A stretch of DNA of 64,000 nt from Notamacropus eugenii (lineage: Eukaryota > Chordata > Mammalia > Diprotodontia > Macropodidae): positions 52,328,771 to 52,392,770 of the forward strand of contig NC_092875.1 in NCBI RefSeq assembly GCF_028372415.1. The letters are read 5' to 3'. The position numbers and the translations under genes are program-made. Numbering within the stretch: position 1 is the first letter of the stretch; the number at the start of each line of letters is the position of its first letter. The notes under the pieces are model-generated. The model saw only the letters and a program-made list of their open reading frames with translations, made no database searches and had not been told where the DNA came from. Shown here piece by piece: positions 20,100 through 31,545 of the stretch.

Positions 20100-20720
20100 T
20101 AGGTGCCTAGTACATTTTTTCCAAATTGTGCTTCTAGCCACTAAAGAGTAAATATAGTATTTTCTTCCGATAGTCATATCCTCTGTTTCTGAGCTTGTCT
20201 GTATCCTCCGTCTTATTTTCCTCTCCCCTAGCCCCCATTTCTTGGGCTTGCTTGACACCTTGGGGAGGGCTTTCTGGGAGGGTTGTACCCTTTAAGGGGG
20301 ATCCATCTGTAATGTTAATTATGAGAATTAAAGATCTTCCTCACCCATTAATGAGCCTGCTCATTAAGGGGAGTTTGATAAGGGGAGATTTGTTTTGTTA
20401 ATTTCTAATGACGCCTTGGTTCTCAAGGGTTGTGATGCCCTCTGGCTCTGAAAAGCTATACATACTCTGAGGTGAAGTTCCGTTTTGGGGCTTACTCTCT
20501 GGACTGATGAGACTCTGGGTAGCCATAAAAGGTGGGGTGGGGTGGGGTGGAACTTAGCTGTAAAATGCAGATAAAAATTCTGGCTCAACCTCCTACCCCT
20601 CCTCACAGAACTGATTCCAGAAAAATGCCTTGCATAAAGTATTGAATAAATATTTGTGGAATTCAATTTAATTGTTGTTCTTTGATCTTTTCAATAGTTT
20701 GAGACTCTGGGTAGGGGTCC
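20100..20720. other. Unassigned stretch with a 15-bp direct repeat
   Basis: No repeat family is certain, although 'attgaataaatatttgtgg' near 20640 is L2-like. The exact word 'tgagactctgggtag' occurs at 20508-20522 and again at 20700-20714, bracketing 177 bases that may be an insertion. Confidence 0.4.
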
Positions 20721-21059
20721 CTACTCTCATTTTCTACTTGGGCAGATGGATGCCCACAAAGGGAGACTGACTTGTCTAAGGGCACATGACTAGTTGGCAC
20801 TTCGACTTGTATAAGCTAACCTTCTACAAATATTTGCTGAATTGTGGAATTGAACTAGTGGGGGAGGGGAGACCTGGAAAACTGATTGAGTACAGGGTGA
20901 ACTGTGAAGGTTTGGAGGTTGTTGAGAATGGCTGTAGTGTCTCAGAGGATCCTGATTGGGGTGTGAGCCATCTCCCTTGAGGTCTGAACCTTAGGCTGGA
21001 AGAGAGTCTTCTGGTTCTAGTCAAGAAGCCCAGGAGTTGCTCATGTGCAACAAGGGAGC

Positions 21060-21298
21060 TTTGTTGTTGTTCAGTTGTGTCTCATTCTTCGTGACCTCAT
21101 TTGGGGTTTTCCTGGCAAAGATAATGGGCTGGTTTGCCTTTTACTCATTTGACAGATGAGGAAATTGAGGCACACAGGATCAAATGACTTGCCCAGGGTC
21201 ACACAGCTAGTAAGTGTCTGAGGTCAGACTTGAATTCAGGAAGACTCATCTTCCTGACTCCAGGCCTGGCACTCTATCCACTGCCACCTAGCTGCCCA
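21060..21298 (-). mobile_element. Full-length SINE with BovB-type tail
   Basis: Tail side 'ttgttgttgttcagttgtg', then 'tggggttttcctggcaaag', 'gggtcacacagctagtaagt', and head 'atccactgccacctagctgc'. Confidence 0.85.
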
Positions 21299-21299
21299 A

Positions 21300-21462
21300 A
21301 AGTTTAGTGAGAGACAGAAAGAGGAAAACTGGAAGTCAGCTGACCTGATCTATAACCCCAGATTTCCTACTTATTCTTTGGGTCTCAACGTTCAAACTAC
21401 AATAAAGGAATTGGATCTCCAGCATCCCTTTGTAGACCTAATGTGCTATGATTCTAAGTAGT
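21300..21462 (+). mobile_element. MIR-like SINE
   Basis: 'aaaactggaagtcagctgac' to 'atgtgctatgattctaag'. It abuts the previous SINE head to head. Confidence 0.5.
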
Positions 21463-22860
21463 AGGGGGTAACTCCATGGGGTACAGCTGATTTCTTTTCA
21501 ACCAACCACAAGACATTTACTATATGGTATCATCTGCTTTTTTAAAATCTGTATTTAGTTTATGCTTTGGATTAGTTGAGTGATTCAATATACGATCTAG
21601 GAATTATTTATCACAGTATACTTTTGATTGATTTATTGATGAACTCAACCAAAGAAATATTCTTATCTAATAAAATGATCAGGGTCAGAGCATCCTGTTT
21701 GTTACCTTAATTATGGCTGAATGGTGTGGAACATCTCTCTTACACTTGCTTATGAGTCTTTTATGCCTTAAGCATTTCTTTTGTAGTGGAGAAAGTAAAT
21801 AGCTGTCCTATACCTGAATCTACTAGTTGGTAGATTGAAAAACTTTTGTAGAACGGACGCTGTTTTATAAAAAGAGACTTGATTAATATATCTTGTTTTT
21901 ATATCACTTAGATTTCTCTTTTTAGTCTTTCCTTCCCCCTCTTTGAGAGCCATGATGAGGTTTAAAAAGAAAAAGAGGAAGAAGAGAAAATGATTAAGTA
22001 AAACCAATCAGCACTTTGGGGAAAAAAATCTCACATAAGTAATTTTCTATATCTGTGGATCTAAAATTGTGATTGATTGAGATCAGTATCTCCAAGTGAA
22101 TCAAAGGTGTTTCAGAAAAGACCGGGCTATATTTCTCTGTGGCAACTCTTCTATTTAGAGTGGGATCTCCATCCCTAAACCAGGAAATTTGGGATACCTC
22201 TAGAGAGAGGTACTCTCAAAAGTGCCCTGGACTAAGGGTCAGAAGCATTGGGTTCTAGCCATTGTCCTACCCCTGACTCAGAGCTTAGGATGAGGGACTC
22301 TATACCCCACAACAACATGATAGGGATATCATTTCAGATCCCTAACAGAGCCCTTGTTCTGACAGTTCCCAATCTAGCCTCATGCCCAGTTTTGCTGCCT
22401 TCTAGCTTCTTTGGCTTTCGTTTACCCTTCTGGGACTTCTTTTTCAAGTGGTCCTGTGCACCCACTTCCATAGGAGACCATTTCAAAGTGGGGAAGGAGT
22501 TTTCTTTTCTGGAATCAGGGGTGTTCTGATAAATGTTTAACAACTGGTTCTCTGACACTTTAAAGTTTAATATGTATCATGAACATTTTCTCCATCACTC
22601 CATCACTAGACAATCATGAAACAATAAATCAAACCCTGATTGGGGTTTGCTGATTTCTGAAGTGTGAATTCTCCCATTGAAAATTTAACAAGATTCTCCC
22701 AAGCTGACTGGGACTGGCTTCAGAACAGTCCCATGTGTCACTGGAGCTCAGTAGTACGGTCTGGCTTGGGTACTGCCCTTGTAGGGTATCACTTCAAGGC
22801 AGAGAAGAGTGTCAGTGAGAATGGCACTAGGTTGCTACCTTTACCCCTATAGTTAACTTT
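21463..22860. other. AT-rich unassigned stretch
   Basis: About 1.4 kb. A SINE-head scrap lies near 22205-22290 ('ggactaagggtcagaagca'). The rest shows no repeat or gene I can name, and no frame longer than about 90 codons. Confidence 0.4.
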
Positions 22861-22861
22861 C

Positions 22862-23090
22862 CCCCCCACATTCCTTTATTTTGTTTTTAATTTATAGGAA
22901 AAAACCCCAAACATTTCTATAACACAGTATAATTAAAAGGATGATTGCATATGGAACTACAGATCTATTATATACAACTTTGTCATTCTTTTAAAATATA
23001 TAATAAAGTTATTTCTCTTTTCTTTTTTCTTCCCTCCTTCCCCCTTCCTGCCTTAGAGATGGATACCATTAGACACAAATAGGTATGTAA

Positions 23091-23128
<38 letters not shown>

Positions 23129-23580
23129 ATAGACATACATATGTAATTATCCTATACATACTTCTATTCATCAGTTTTTTTCTGGAAGCAGATAATGTCT
23201 TCATATGTCCTTTATAGTTAATCTGGATATTTATAATAGTCAAAATGACTTATTCACTCAAAGTCATTCTTAAAAAATATTGCTGTTACTGTAGATAGTG
23301 TTCTCTTGGTTCTTCCCATTTCTCTCATTATTGCATATGTCTTTCCATTTTTTTAGATCATTGAGCTCATCATTTCTTGTAGCACAGTAGTATCCCATCA
23401 CAATCATATACCACAACTTGTTCACTCATTCCCCAATTGATGGGCATCCCTGCAATTTTCATAGAGCTTCTAAGAAACATTTTAGAACATTTAAGTTCTT
23501 TTACATTTTCCCTAATCATTTTTGGAAACAGATTTAGTAGTGGTATTAAAAGAGTCATTAAAAATTATTAAACTCTTTCT
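22862..23580 (-). mobile_element. L1 LINE 3' end
   Basis: Antisense L1: the 3'UTR (22862-23090, with 'ctacagatctattatataca'), a GT repeat, then the end of ORF2. The minus-strand frame at 23370-23558 reads '...MPINWGMSEQVVVYDCDGILLCYKK', the C-terminal L1 block found in human L1 as '...CPTMIDWIKKMWHIYTMEYYAAI'. 5' truncated. Confidence 0.85.
23095..23124. repeat. (GT)n microsatellite
   Basis: Fifteen units inside the L1 3'UTR. The L1 copies at 31300 and 62330 carry AC- or AT-rich microsatellites at the same place, so this seems to be an inherited feature of the family. Confidence 0.9.
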
Positions 23581-23689
23581 TCCTCCCACAGTTAATGCTT
23601 ATATATTTGTAAAACAACTAAGCAGCTGATGGTTTGAAAAAAAGTTTTACAAACCACAAAATCCATGTAAATGGGAGCTTAAAGTCTTG

Positions 23690-23790
23690 CTGCATTTCCA
23701 GGGAACTGTACAACTAATGATGAAGTGCATTTACCTGGTACTTTGAAGTTTGTAAAGCCCTTTACGTGCATATTGTATTAGATAGAGAAA
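23690..23790 (+). mobile_element. MIR fragment
   Basis: 'gcatttacctggtactttga' and 'tttgtaaagccctttacgt' are the MIR 5' part. Confidence 0.5.
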
Positions 23791-24314
23791 CCATACAATA
23801 TATGGGGTACTAGAAAAGCGCTACTCACTTCTCTTGTATCACTTGGTGGGAGAAGGAAATGTCCCTATCGATTTCTCTCTTAGGGTTATAGATTACAGAG
23901 GAAGGACATATGCTTTGGCATCTTGCTAAGAAGGCAAATGTCAGTTCCTGGTTAGTATCAGTGAATGAGTGGAGTTGCCACCAAGGTGATTGGTTGGCTA
24001 GCTGAGCCTCAAGGAGCTACCCTTTTGTTGTAAGACCTTCCCTTTCATCTTTTGCCTGTAAAGGAGAGGAACAACTTGCCCAGAATCCTTTTCACCTTTG
24101 TCTTTCTGCTTTTCTCAGGGAGTTCTATAGGGGGGATTAGAGAGGAAGTTATTTTTCTCCTCTACCCTCTGCAATTGATAGCAACTTACAAAAGAAGAAC
24201 ATGGCAGAGGCAGACATGGACATACATTTAAATTAAATGAGAATTCCTAGGAGTGGAGTTTTCCAGTCAAATGGATGGTAGCAAGCAGGCAATGATGTAT
24301 CCTTTCCATGACAG

Positions 24315-24442
24315 AATCAAAGAAGAGAGAGAGAAACAAACAGATACAGAGAGACACACACAGAGAGAGACAGAGACGGAGAAAGAGACAAAACAAGAGC
24401 CAGAGAGAAGAGACAGACAGGAGAGACAGAGAGACAGAGATG
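24315..24442. repeat. GAGA/GACA purine-rich repeat
   Basis: Irregular 'gagaga' and 'cagaga' units. It creates spurious Arg/Glu/Thr and Ser/Leu/Cys frames. Confidence 0.85.
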
Positions 24443-24910
24443 GGTTGTAATAAGAAGCACCATGCTTCTTAGAGAAAAAAAAGGAATAATTAAAATGGCC
24501 CCCAGACTGGAGAAGCAATTAAGAGTATACACGACTTAGGAACGTAAGGGGCTTGTATCTTATCTTGCCAGCTCTGCCTCTCTCCCACTTACCCCAATAA
24601 TCACAATAAGTGTTTGGACAGTTCAGGTCTGATGGGAAGGGGTGTTGCTTACTAGGTAACTCTAAACTGTGATTGTCTCTTGAGGCCAGTTTATGGACTC
24701 TTTATTTGCTTTATGCGCTTTTTGTTTGAGTTTATGAATGTCTGTGAATCCTTTGAGTGTCTTCCGCGTTTCCTGCATCTGTTAATAGGCACCTGTGAAT
24801 ACTTTCTATCTTTTGCGTTTTTAGTTGGGTGAAGTAAAACCTCCCTCTATCTATTACCCATATTACCTTGAGTGTTTACATGGGAGCTGGGGAGTAGACA
24901 GCATTTGGGA
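24443..24910. other. No recognisable feature
   Basis: About 470 bases. Nothing is seen in it. Confidence 0.4.
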
Positions 24911-24911
24911 A

Positions 24912-25163
24912 TTTTTGTTGTTTAGTTGTGTCCAACTCTCCATGACCCCATTTGGGTTTTTCTTGGCATTACTGGAGTGGTTTGCCATTTTCTTCTCCGG
25001 TTCATTTTACAGAAGAGGAAATTGAAGCAAACGAGATGAAATGCTTTGTGCAAGGTGACATAGCTAGCTAGTAAGCATGTAAGGCCAAATTTGAACTCAG
25101 GAAGATAAATCTTCCTACCTCCAGGCCTGTCATCTATCTACTGTGCCATCCAGCTGCCCTTGG
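24912..25163 (-). mobile_element. Full-length SINE with BovB-type tail
   Basis: Tail side 'ttgttgtttagttgtgtcc', 'tggagtggtttgccattttc', head side 'ctactgtgccatccagctgc'. Confidence 0.85.
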
Positions 25164-25369
25164 AAAAGACTCGATGCAAGCAATACTAAGCAATACAATT
25201 TGGATATTGCCTTATAGTAAACTCTGGATTGGGGCACAATAAGTCAAAAGGAGAAAATGATTTGGGTGGGAGGTTAGCCTCCAGAATCAGACCAGGAATG
25301 CGTGAACTCATAGTGCTTTGGGATGCTCTCTGCATGGGTTATACATAAAAGAAAGTGAATGTCATTGAA

Positions 25370-25500
25370 ATTTATAGATAGATTTTAAAAATGATGTAGT
25401 CTGCCCCATTTATTTGAGAGATGAGGAAACTGAGGCCCAGAGGAGGTGACTTGCCTTGTCCATATTACACAGCTGGCTAGGTCCTTGGAGCTGGATGTAG
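25370..25500 (+). mobile_element. MIR fragment
   Basis: 'gagatgaggaaactgaggcc' and 'ttacacagctggctagg'. Confidence 0.65.
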
Positions 25501-25559
25501 CATTTTTAATGATCTTAATGATACGCTAAAGTTGCAGACTTAGCCCCAAACCAATGACT

Positions 25560-25692
25560 TTCTGAGGCACCTGGCACAATCTGCCTTGGTCTCTGTTTTT
25601 GTGCCTGTCATCTTCCCTAACAGATTTAAGCAGAAGTAGGGCTTGGCACACAGTAAATATTTAATAAAGATTTGTTTGATGAATGAAAATGG
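25560..25692 (+). mobile_element. L2 LINE 3' fragment
   Basis: 'gcacacagtaaatatttaat' followed by TTTGATGAATGAA is the L2 terminus. Confidence 0.6.
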
Positions 25693-25879
25693 ATGACTGA
25701 TCAAATATCACAGATGCATATAAGAATTTCTTATAGTGTATATAAAGAGGTTTAGTTAAGGATCATCTCCCACTTCTATCAGGAGGGAAATGAAAGTTAG
25801 CAAAGAAGTGACTGTTCATTGTAATGGAACATAGAATGGAAGTGATGACTCTTTGCTGTGTCCCTGGTGCAAGCCATCA

Positions 25880-26100
25880 GAAGATATTCTCTCAGAGGGT
25901 CACAGATTTATTTTGAGCTAATATGGTCCTTAGAGATAAAGTTTGGCTGCCTTAATTTGCAGAGGAGGAAACTGAGGCAGACTTGTAAGTCTGTAAGTAA
26001 GTGACTTGCTTAGCATCTCATAGCTAGTAAGTATCTGTGTTAGGAGTCAAACTCAGGTCTTTTTGATTCCAAGTCTGATCCTATTCACTATAACACATTG
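25880..26100 (+). mobile_element. MIR-type SINE
   Basis: 'gcagaggaggaaactgaggc', 'tctcatagctagtaagtatc', 'gtctgatcctattcactata'. Confidence 0.7.
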
Positions 26101-26229
26101 ATACTTTGCCTCTTGTTAAGTGGAAGGTGCATTCTCCTTCAGCTTTAGATTGATCAGAATCTCTGGCTTTCTTTTATATTTTTGGTATTCCAACATGCTT
26201 AAAACTGTGTTCATTATGAAAATATTGGG

Positions 26230-28005
26230 ACAGCCTGAGACGTGGTGATATGGTCAGATCTGCATTTTAGTAGCATCAATTTGACAATGTTGATGGGAAA
26301 AAAGATAGACAAAACTGGAAGTGGGGACATCAATTCAGAAATTATTGCAAATAATCTAGGAAAGAGATGATGATGATAAGAACAAGGCTATGAGAGTAGA
26401 GAAAAGAGGGGATGTGGGAGAGATTTTGTGGAGACAGAATCAATAATAATTGAGAACTGATTAGATGGATAGATGAGAGTGGGGTGGGGCAGGGAGGTGG
26501 GAAGAAGGCCAAAGAGACAAAGATGACTCCAAGGTTTCAAACCTGGTGACTGGAAGGGCTCTCAACAGAAATAGGAATGTTTGGGAGATGGGTAGGTTTT
26601 TGATGGAGGCAGGAGAGGGGGATGCTATGAGTTTTTTGTTGGACATGGTGGATTTTTTATGGATATTGAGAGCTGATGGATAACTCAGGTAGAGATGGAA
26701 AACAGGTAACTGACAATAGATTTAGAAGAGAGATTAGGGTTTGGTGTAAAAAGCTAGGAGTCATCTGCATAGAGATGATAATTGAGAGGTTAATGAGAGT
26801 GGATAAAGACACCAAGAGAGAAAACATAGAGAGACAACACATGATCCAGGACTGAGCCTTGAGGGATTCCCACATGTAGTGCCAATGAGATCACCACAGC
26901 AGTCCTTATGGATATGCATGTGTACTTCTAGGGTAAATTCATAAAATATAAACTTTCTTCCTCAAAGACGGGAACAAGACATTAATTCAAACATTAGAAA
27001 GCCAAATCTATCATAGCAAACAGGAAGTCCATATATATTATCAATGCAGGGAGCATGGCCATCCCCAAGCCTTCCCTCAGTCAGGCCTCTCCACAAACAA
27101 GCTCCCTTAAGCAAAATCACTCCCTTTCTCACTCATGCTAGCTGCTCTGCTCTGCTCTGCCTGCTCTCTCTCAGTTTCAACTTATTCTCCTTTCTGCTCC
27201 ACCCATCTGGCAAGGTCCTCTCACTATGACTTCATGTGACTTAAGCTGTGGGCCGGGTCAAAGCTTAAAGCAGATCACATGGGCCTATTAAGTGGCAGGG
27301 AAGATCTTCAAATTCCCTTGCCATTACATCATACTCCCTGGGAGGGAGGAGGAGGATGAATTAGCAAAAAATATAGAAGAATGGTCTTACAGGCTGGATG
27401 AGAACTAAGAAAGAGGAAAGTCACAGAAATGAAGGCATAAGAATGTCCAGGGGAGGGGTGGTTGTTCAACGATGCAGAACTGGCAGATGGAAGGGCCATC
27501 AAATGTACCAACTAAGGGATCATTGGTAATTTTGGAGAGATCAGTTTCAGTGGAGTAGTGGGGTCAGAATCCAGATTACAAAATGAGAAGTGATTGAGAA
27601 TTGAGTGGAAAATGAGAAAAGGAGGCAACAATTAGAGAATTTTTTAAGGATTTTTGGTTGAGGAAAGAAAAAGAGATAAAAAATAATAGCTTTTGGGGAT
27701 GGATGGTAAGATCAAGTGAATGTTTCTTTTAAGGATGGCAGAGAGGAGAGACTAAAGATGAGAAAAAGAGGAGTACAACCTCTTAAGAGGAGACAAGAGA
27801 GGATGGAACAGAGATCCAAGTGGAGGGGGTAGTTTTGGTCATCTCTTTTTCTGAGACTACAGCAAATAAAGACAGAGACTAAGGGATGATGGAGAGTGGT
27901 TCTGAGGTGTAGAGTAGGGGAGAAGAGGGCGTTTGCATGGATGGCTTCTATTTTGTCAGTAAAGTAGGAGGGAATAATTTTCTGTTGAGAAGACCATTAT
28001 ATAGG
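26230..28005 (-). mobile_element. L2 LINE ORF2 relic, split by an LTR
   Basis: Minus-strand L2 coding sequence. The frame at 26657-26875 preserves '...SLSTLINLSIIISMQ...', where L2 RT has the Y-A-D-D block; the box is out of frame here. 'ctccaaggtttcaaacctg' is antisense L2 ORF2 wording. From about 27332 the more N-terminal part continues, through 'gtttcagtggagtagtgggg' to 'gcttctattttgtcagtaaa'. An LTR fossil lies between the halves. Confidence 0.7.
26875..27328 (-). mobile_element. Solo LTR-like fossil inside L2
   Basis: About 454 bp with inverted ends TGTAGTG and ATTACA. On the minus strand it begins TGTAATGGCAAGGG, an ERV LTR-like start. It separates two parts of one L2 relic. I could not find a clear target duplication, so the edges are uncertain by several bases and the class is open (ERVL-like or ERV1-like). 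Confidence 0.55.
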
Positions 28006-28039
28006 CTCACTTTGCCTTCTTATTGATTTGAATGTGATA

Positions 28040-28320
28040 AATGTTTAATTGCATGTGGTACTCAGTCAGTTGACAAACGTTTATTAAGCATTTACTGTGG
28101 CCGGGCATGGTGCCAAACTCTGAGGTTGCAGTGAAAAGCAAAAGCACAGTCTCTACCCTCAAGATACCCATATTCTAATGAGGGAGAAAAATGCAAATAA
28201 TTATGTATATGCATAATGTACATGTATATGGAAATGAAAAGTAATCACTGACAGAAGGCAATAGTAGTGGGGTCGGTGAGCTGAGCCAGACTGGAAAAAC
28301 CTTTTGCAGAGGGTGGGATA
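28040..28320 (+). mobile_element. L2-related repeat
   Basis: 'aaacgtttattaagcattta', 'tgcc­aaactctgaggttgca' (28111-28130) and 'ctctaccctcaagata' follow the same order as at 56958-57225. Confidence 0.55.
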
Positions 28321-28325
28321 TGAGT

Positions 28326-28493
28326 CCTTTTCTTTTCTTTCCTTTTCTTTCCTTTTCTTTTCTTTTCTTTTCTTTTCTTTTCTTTTCTTTTCTTTTCTTT
28401 TCTTTTCTTTTCTTTTCTTTCCTTTCCTTTCCTTTCTTTTTCTTTTCTCTTTCCTTCTTTTCTTTTCCTTTCCTTTCTTTTCTTTTTTCTTAT
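28326..28493. repeat. (TTTTC)n pyrimidine microsatellite
   Basis: About thirty units, purest in the middle. It abuts the 3' end of the minus-strand L1, so on that strand it is (GAAAA)n growing from the L1 A-tail. It creates Lys/Arg-rich and Phe/Ser-rich spurious frames. Confidence 0.95.
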
Positions 28494-29175
28494 TTTCAAA
28501 ATTCCCTCCAATAGTAATTTTTTTCCTATTACATGTAAAGATAATTTTCAACATTCACTTTTATAAGATTATGAGTTCCAATTTTTTTCTCCTTTTTTCC
28601 CTCTCCTTCATCCTCCCCAAGATGTCAAGCAATCTCATACAAGCTATATATGTACAATCATATTAAACATATTTCCACATTAGTCATGTTGTGAAAGAAG
28701 AATCAGAACAAAAGGGAAAAACCATGAGAAAGAAGCAACAACCACAACAAAATAGTATGCTTTGATCTGCATTCAGACTCCATGGTTTTATCTCTGGATG
28801 TGGATAGCATTTGCCATCATGAATCTTTAGGAATTGTCTTAGATCATTGTGTTGCTGAGGAGAGCTGAGTCTATCAAAGATGATCATTATACAATGTTGC
28901 TGTTACTATGTATGATGTTCTCCCGGTTCTGCTCATTTCACTCAGCATCAGTTCATGTAAGTCTTTTCAGGTTTTTCTGAAATCTGCCTGCTCATCATTT
29001 CTTGTAGAACAATAGTATTCCATTACATTCATATACTACTACTTGTTTAACCATTCCCCAGTTGATGGGCATCCCTTCAATTTCCAATTCTTTGCTATCA
29101 TAAAAGAAGCAGCTATAAATATTTTTTGTACATGTGGGTCCTTTCCCTTTTTTTTATGATCTCTTAATAGAAGCC
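28494..29175 (-). mobile_element. L1 LINE 3' end
   Basis: 3'UTR then ORF2 C-terminus. The minus frame at 29039-29263 has 'VQKIFIAASFMIAKNWKLKGCPSTGEWLNK', aligning with human L1 'MFIAALFTIAKTWNQPKCPTMIDWIKK'. Truncated upstream, with L2 beyond. Confidence 0.85.
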
Positions 29176-29189
29176 TTTCCTTGATGGAA

Positions 29190-30482
29190 TCCAGGGAAGC
29201 TAAGAGGTATATGTGAGGAGAAAGATCATTCTGGATACAGGGGATAGCCTGTGTAGGGGACATGAGGGACAGTTGGGAGGTGGAGTGTTGTGTTTGAGGG
29301 ATAAAAGGAGACCATACTTACTAGATCCTAGAGTACATGGAAGGGAGTAGAGTTTAAGAAGACTGGAAAGGTAAGAAGATTATAAAGAGTTTTAAATGCC
29401 AAACAGAGCATCTTATATTTGGTTTTGGACAATAGAGAGTTACAGGAGTTTGTTTGGTAAAGAGGAGGGTGAGGTAGTCAAACTTGTATTTTATAAAAGT
29501 CACTTTGGCAGTTGAGGTTAGTGTCAACTGGAGTGAGGAGAGACTTGAGATATGGAGATTAAACAGGAGGCTATTGCAATGGTCCAATCCTGAGGTGATG
29601 AGGGTGTGTGCCAGGGTGGTGGTAGCATCAGAGGAGGATAGGGGACATATATTAGAGATGCGGTGAAGGTAGAATTGATGGATTTTGGCAACAGATTAGA
29701 TATGTAAAGTGAGTTCAAGTGCAGAGTTGGTGATGACACCAAGACTGTGAGTTTGGGTGATTGGGAGAATGGTGATATCCTTGACACTGAAGTGTGGAGA
29801 AAGGGAAGGTTTTAGGGGAAAGATAATGAGTTTGAGATGCCTATGGGACATCCAGTTTGATATATCCAAAAGTAAGTTGGGGACATGGGATTGGTGCTTA
29901 GGAGAGACTAGACTTGGAGACACACACATGTACATGTATACATATGCATACATATACCAACACATATACACATATTATATGTATACACATGTATATCTGG
30001 GAATCATTTGTACAGAGGTGAAAATTGAACTAATGGGAGCTATTGAGATCATAAGCAAGACAGCACAGTGGGAGAAGAGAAGAGGGCCCAAGACAGAGAC
30101 TTGGGGGACGCTCATTTTTAGTAAGAATGACCTGTATGAAGATCTAGCAAAGGAGACTGAGAAAGAGCAGCCAGATAATTAGGATAAGAACCAGTAGGAA
30201 GCAATGCCATCAAAACCTAGAGAGGAGATAGTATTTAGGAAGAGAGGATGACTGACAGTGTCAAAATCTTCAGAGAAGTCAAGAACAATGAAGATTGACA
30301 AAAGACCATTAAATTTGGCAATTGAGAGGTCAGTAACTGACCTAGGAGAAGGCAATTCCAAACGATAACATCAGAAGTCAGGTTGCAAGGGGTTTAGAAG
30401 CAAGTAAAAGAACTGGAAGTACTTAGTATAGACAGCTTTCTCAAGATAACTAGCCAAGTAGGGGAAGAAAGATATAGCCAAA
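29190..30482 (-). mobile_element. L2 LINE ORF2 relic
   Basis: About 1.3 kb of minus-strand L2 reverse transcriptase in several frames. The frame at 30179-30361 has 'FSEDFDTVSHPLFLNTISSLGF', the RT block usually written FDTVDHxLLLxTLSSLGF. The frame at 29696-29971 has 'MSHRHLKL..F', the block after the catalytic box. Frameshifts separate these, so it is inactive. It is the best-preserved L2 coding copy here. Confidence 0.8.
29925..29996. repeat. ACAC/ATAC-rich microsatellite
   Basis: It lies inside the L2 relic and interrupts its reading. Confidence 0.85.
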
Positions 30483-30950
30483 ATTGACTTTTGTATTTCC
30501 TTCATTAAGCCCACATGACAGTATATCAATGTATCCATTATCCAGCAAGAGAATGTAACACATAAGTTCCTTTCTAAGCAGTGCTGAGCTTAAGTCAGCA
30601 ACTGGGTAATGTCTCAGCTCCTCTCTGGCATCTATAACCATCTAGAAGTCTAAAATGCTCTTTCTGGTCACAAGAGTGTGCTCATCTTGTAGAGATTTAA
30701 ACTACTTCCCCTACCACTGAACCTCTGCTTGTACACTGATGGTAATAGTTCAAACTCAGTTGGCTAGACTTGGAGTTATCTAGGGGATGAAATGAAGTTT
30801 TGCTCATATGTTTTGAAAAGTATAAAATCTATAGTCTGGAGGAGGGCTAGAGTTCCCACTACATATCTCTTCTTTCTGGTTACAACCACAGGTATTGTTG
30901 GGGGCAGGGAATTCCTGATGGAACACTTACCCTCAGCTCATTGAAAGGTA
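30483..30950. other. No recognisable feature
   Basis: About 470 bases before a short (TAAA)n at 30951-30972. Nothing can be named. Confidence 0.4.
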
Positions 30951-30974
30951 ATTAATAAATAAATAAATAATTTA

Positions 30975-31545
30975 AATATTTATAGCAGCTCTCTTTGTGG
31001 TAGCAGTGAACTGGAAATTGCAGGGATGCTGCTCAGTTGGGGAATGGCTAAAGCAATTGTGGTATATATTTGAATATTACTCTGCTATGAGAAATGATGA
31101 GTTCAATAATTTTAGAAAAACATGCACGAAATAATGAAGAGTGAAATGAACAGAACCAGGAGAATATTGTATACGGTAACAGCAATATTGTTTTAAGAAC
31201 AATTTTCAGCGATCAACTCATTCTGGCTATCATAAATACCCAAGTTAACTGTGAAGGTCCTATGAAGGAAGATGCTGTTTGCATCCAGAGAAAGAACTCA
31301 CACACACATCTACACACACACACACACACACATTGTGTCTAATGGTAACCATCTCCAGGATGGTGGGGGAGGGAGGGAAATAAAAAAAAAAGTTACATGA
31401 TAACTTTGTTTTATATTGAAAACAAATAGCAAGTTGTACATAACAGATCTGCAGCTTCAGGTATGTACTCTTTTTTTTTCTATTCCAGAGTGTTATAGAA
31501 ATACTTGTTTTATTTATGAAGTTTCAAATAATAAAAAAAGTACTA
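30975..31545 (+). mobile_element. L1 LINE 3' end, plus strand
   Basis: End of ORF2 ('cagttggggaatggctaaag') and 3'UTR ('gatccagagaaag'-like text at 31284-31297, 'taacagatctgcag' at 31441-31454), with an AC repeat at about 31309-31332. It is one of only two plus-strand L1 copies in the window. Confidence 0.8.

Noticed and set aside
28201-28666. Lys/Arg-rich and Phe/Ser-rich frames
   Set aside because: They translate the (TTTTC)n microsatellite.
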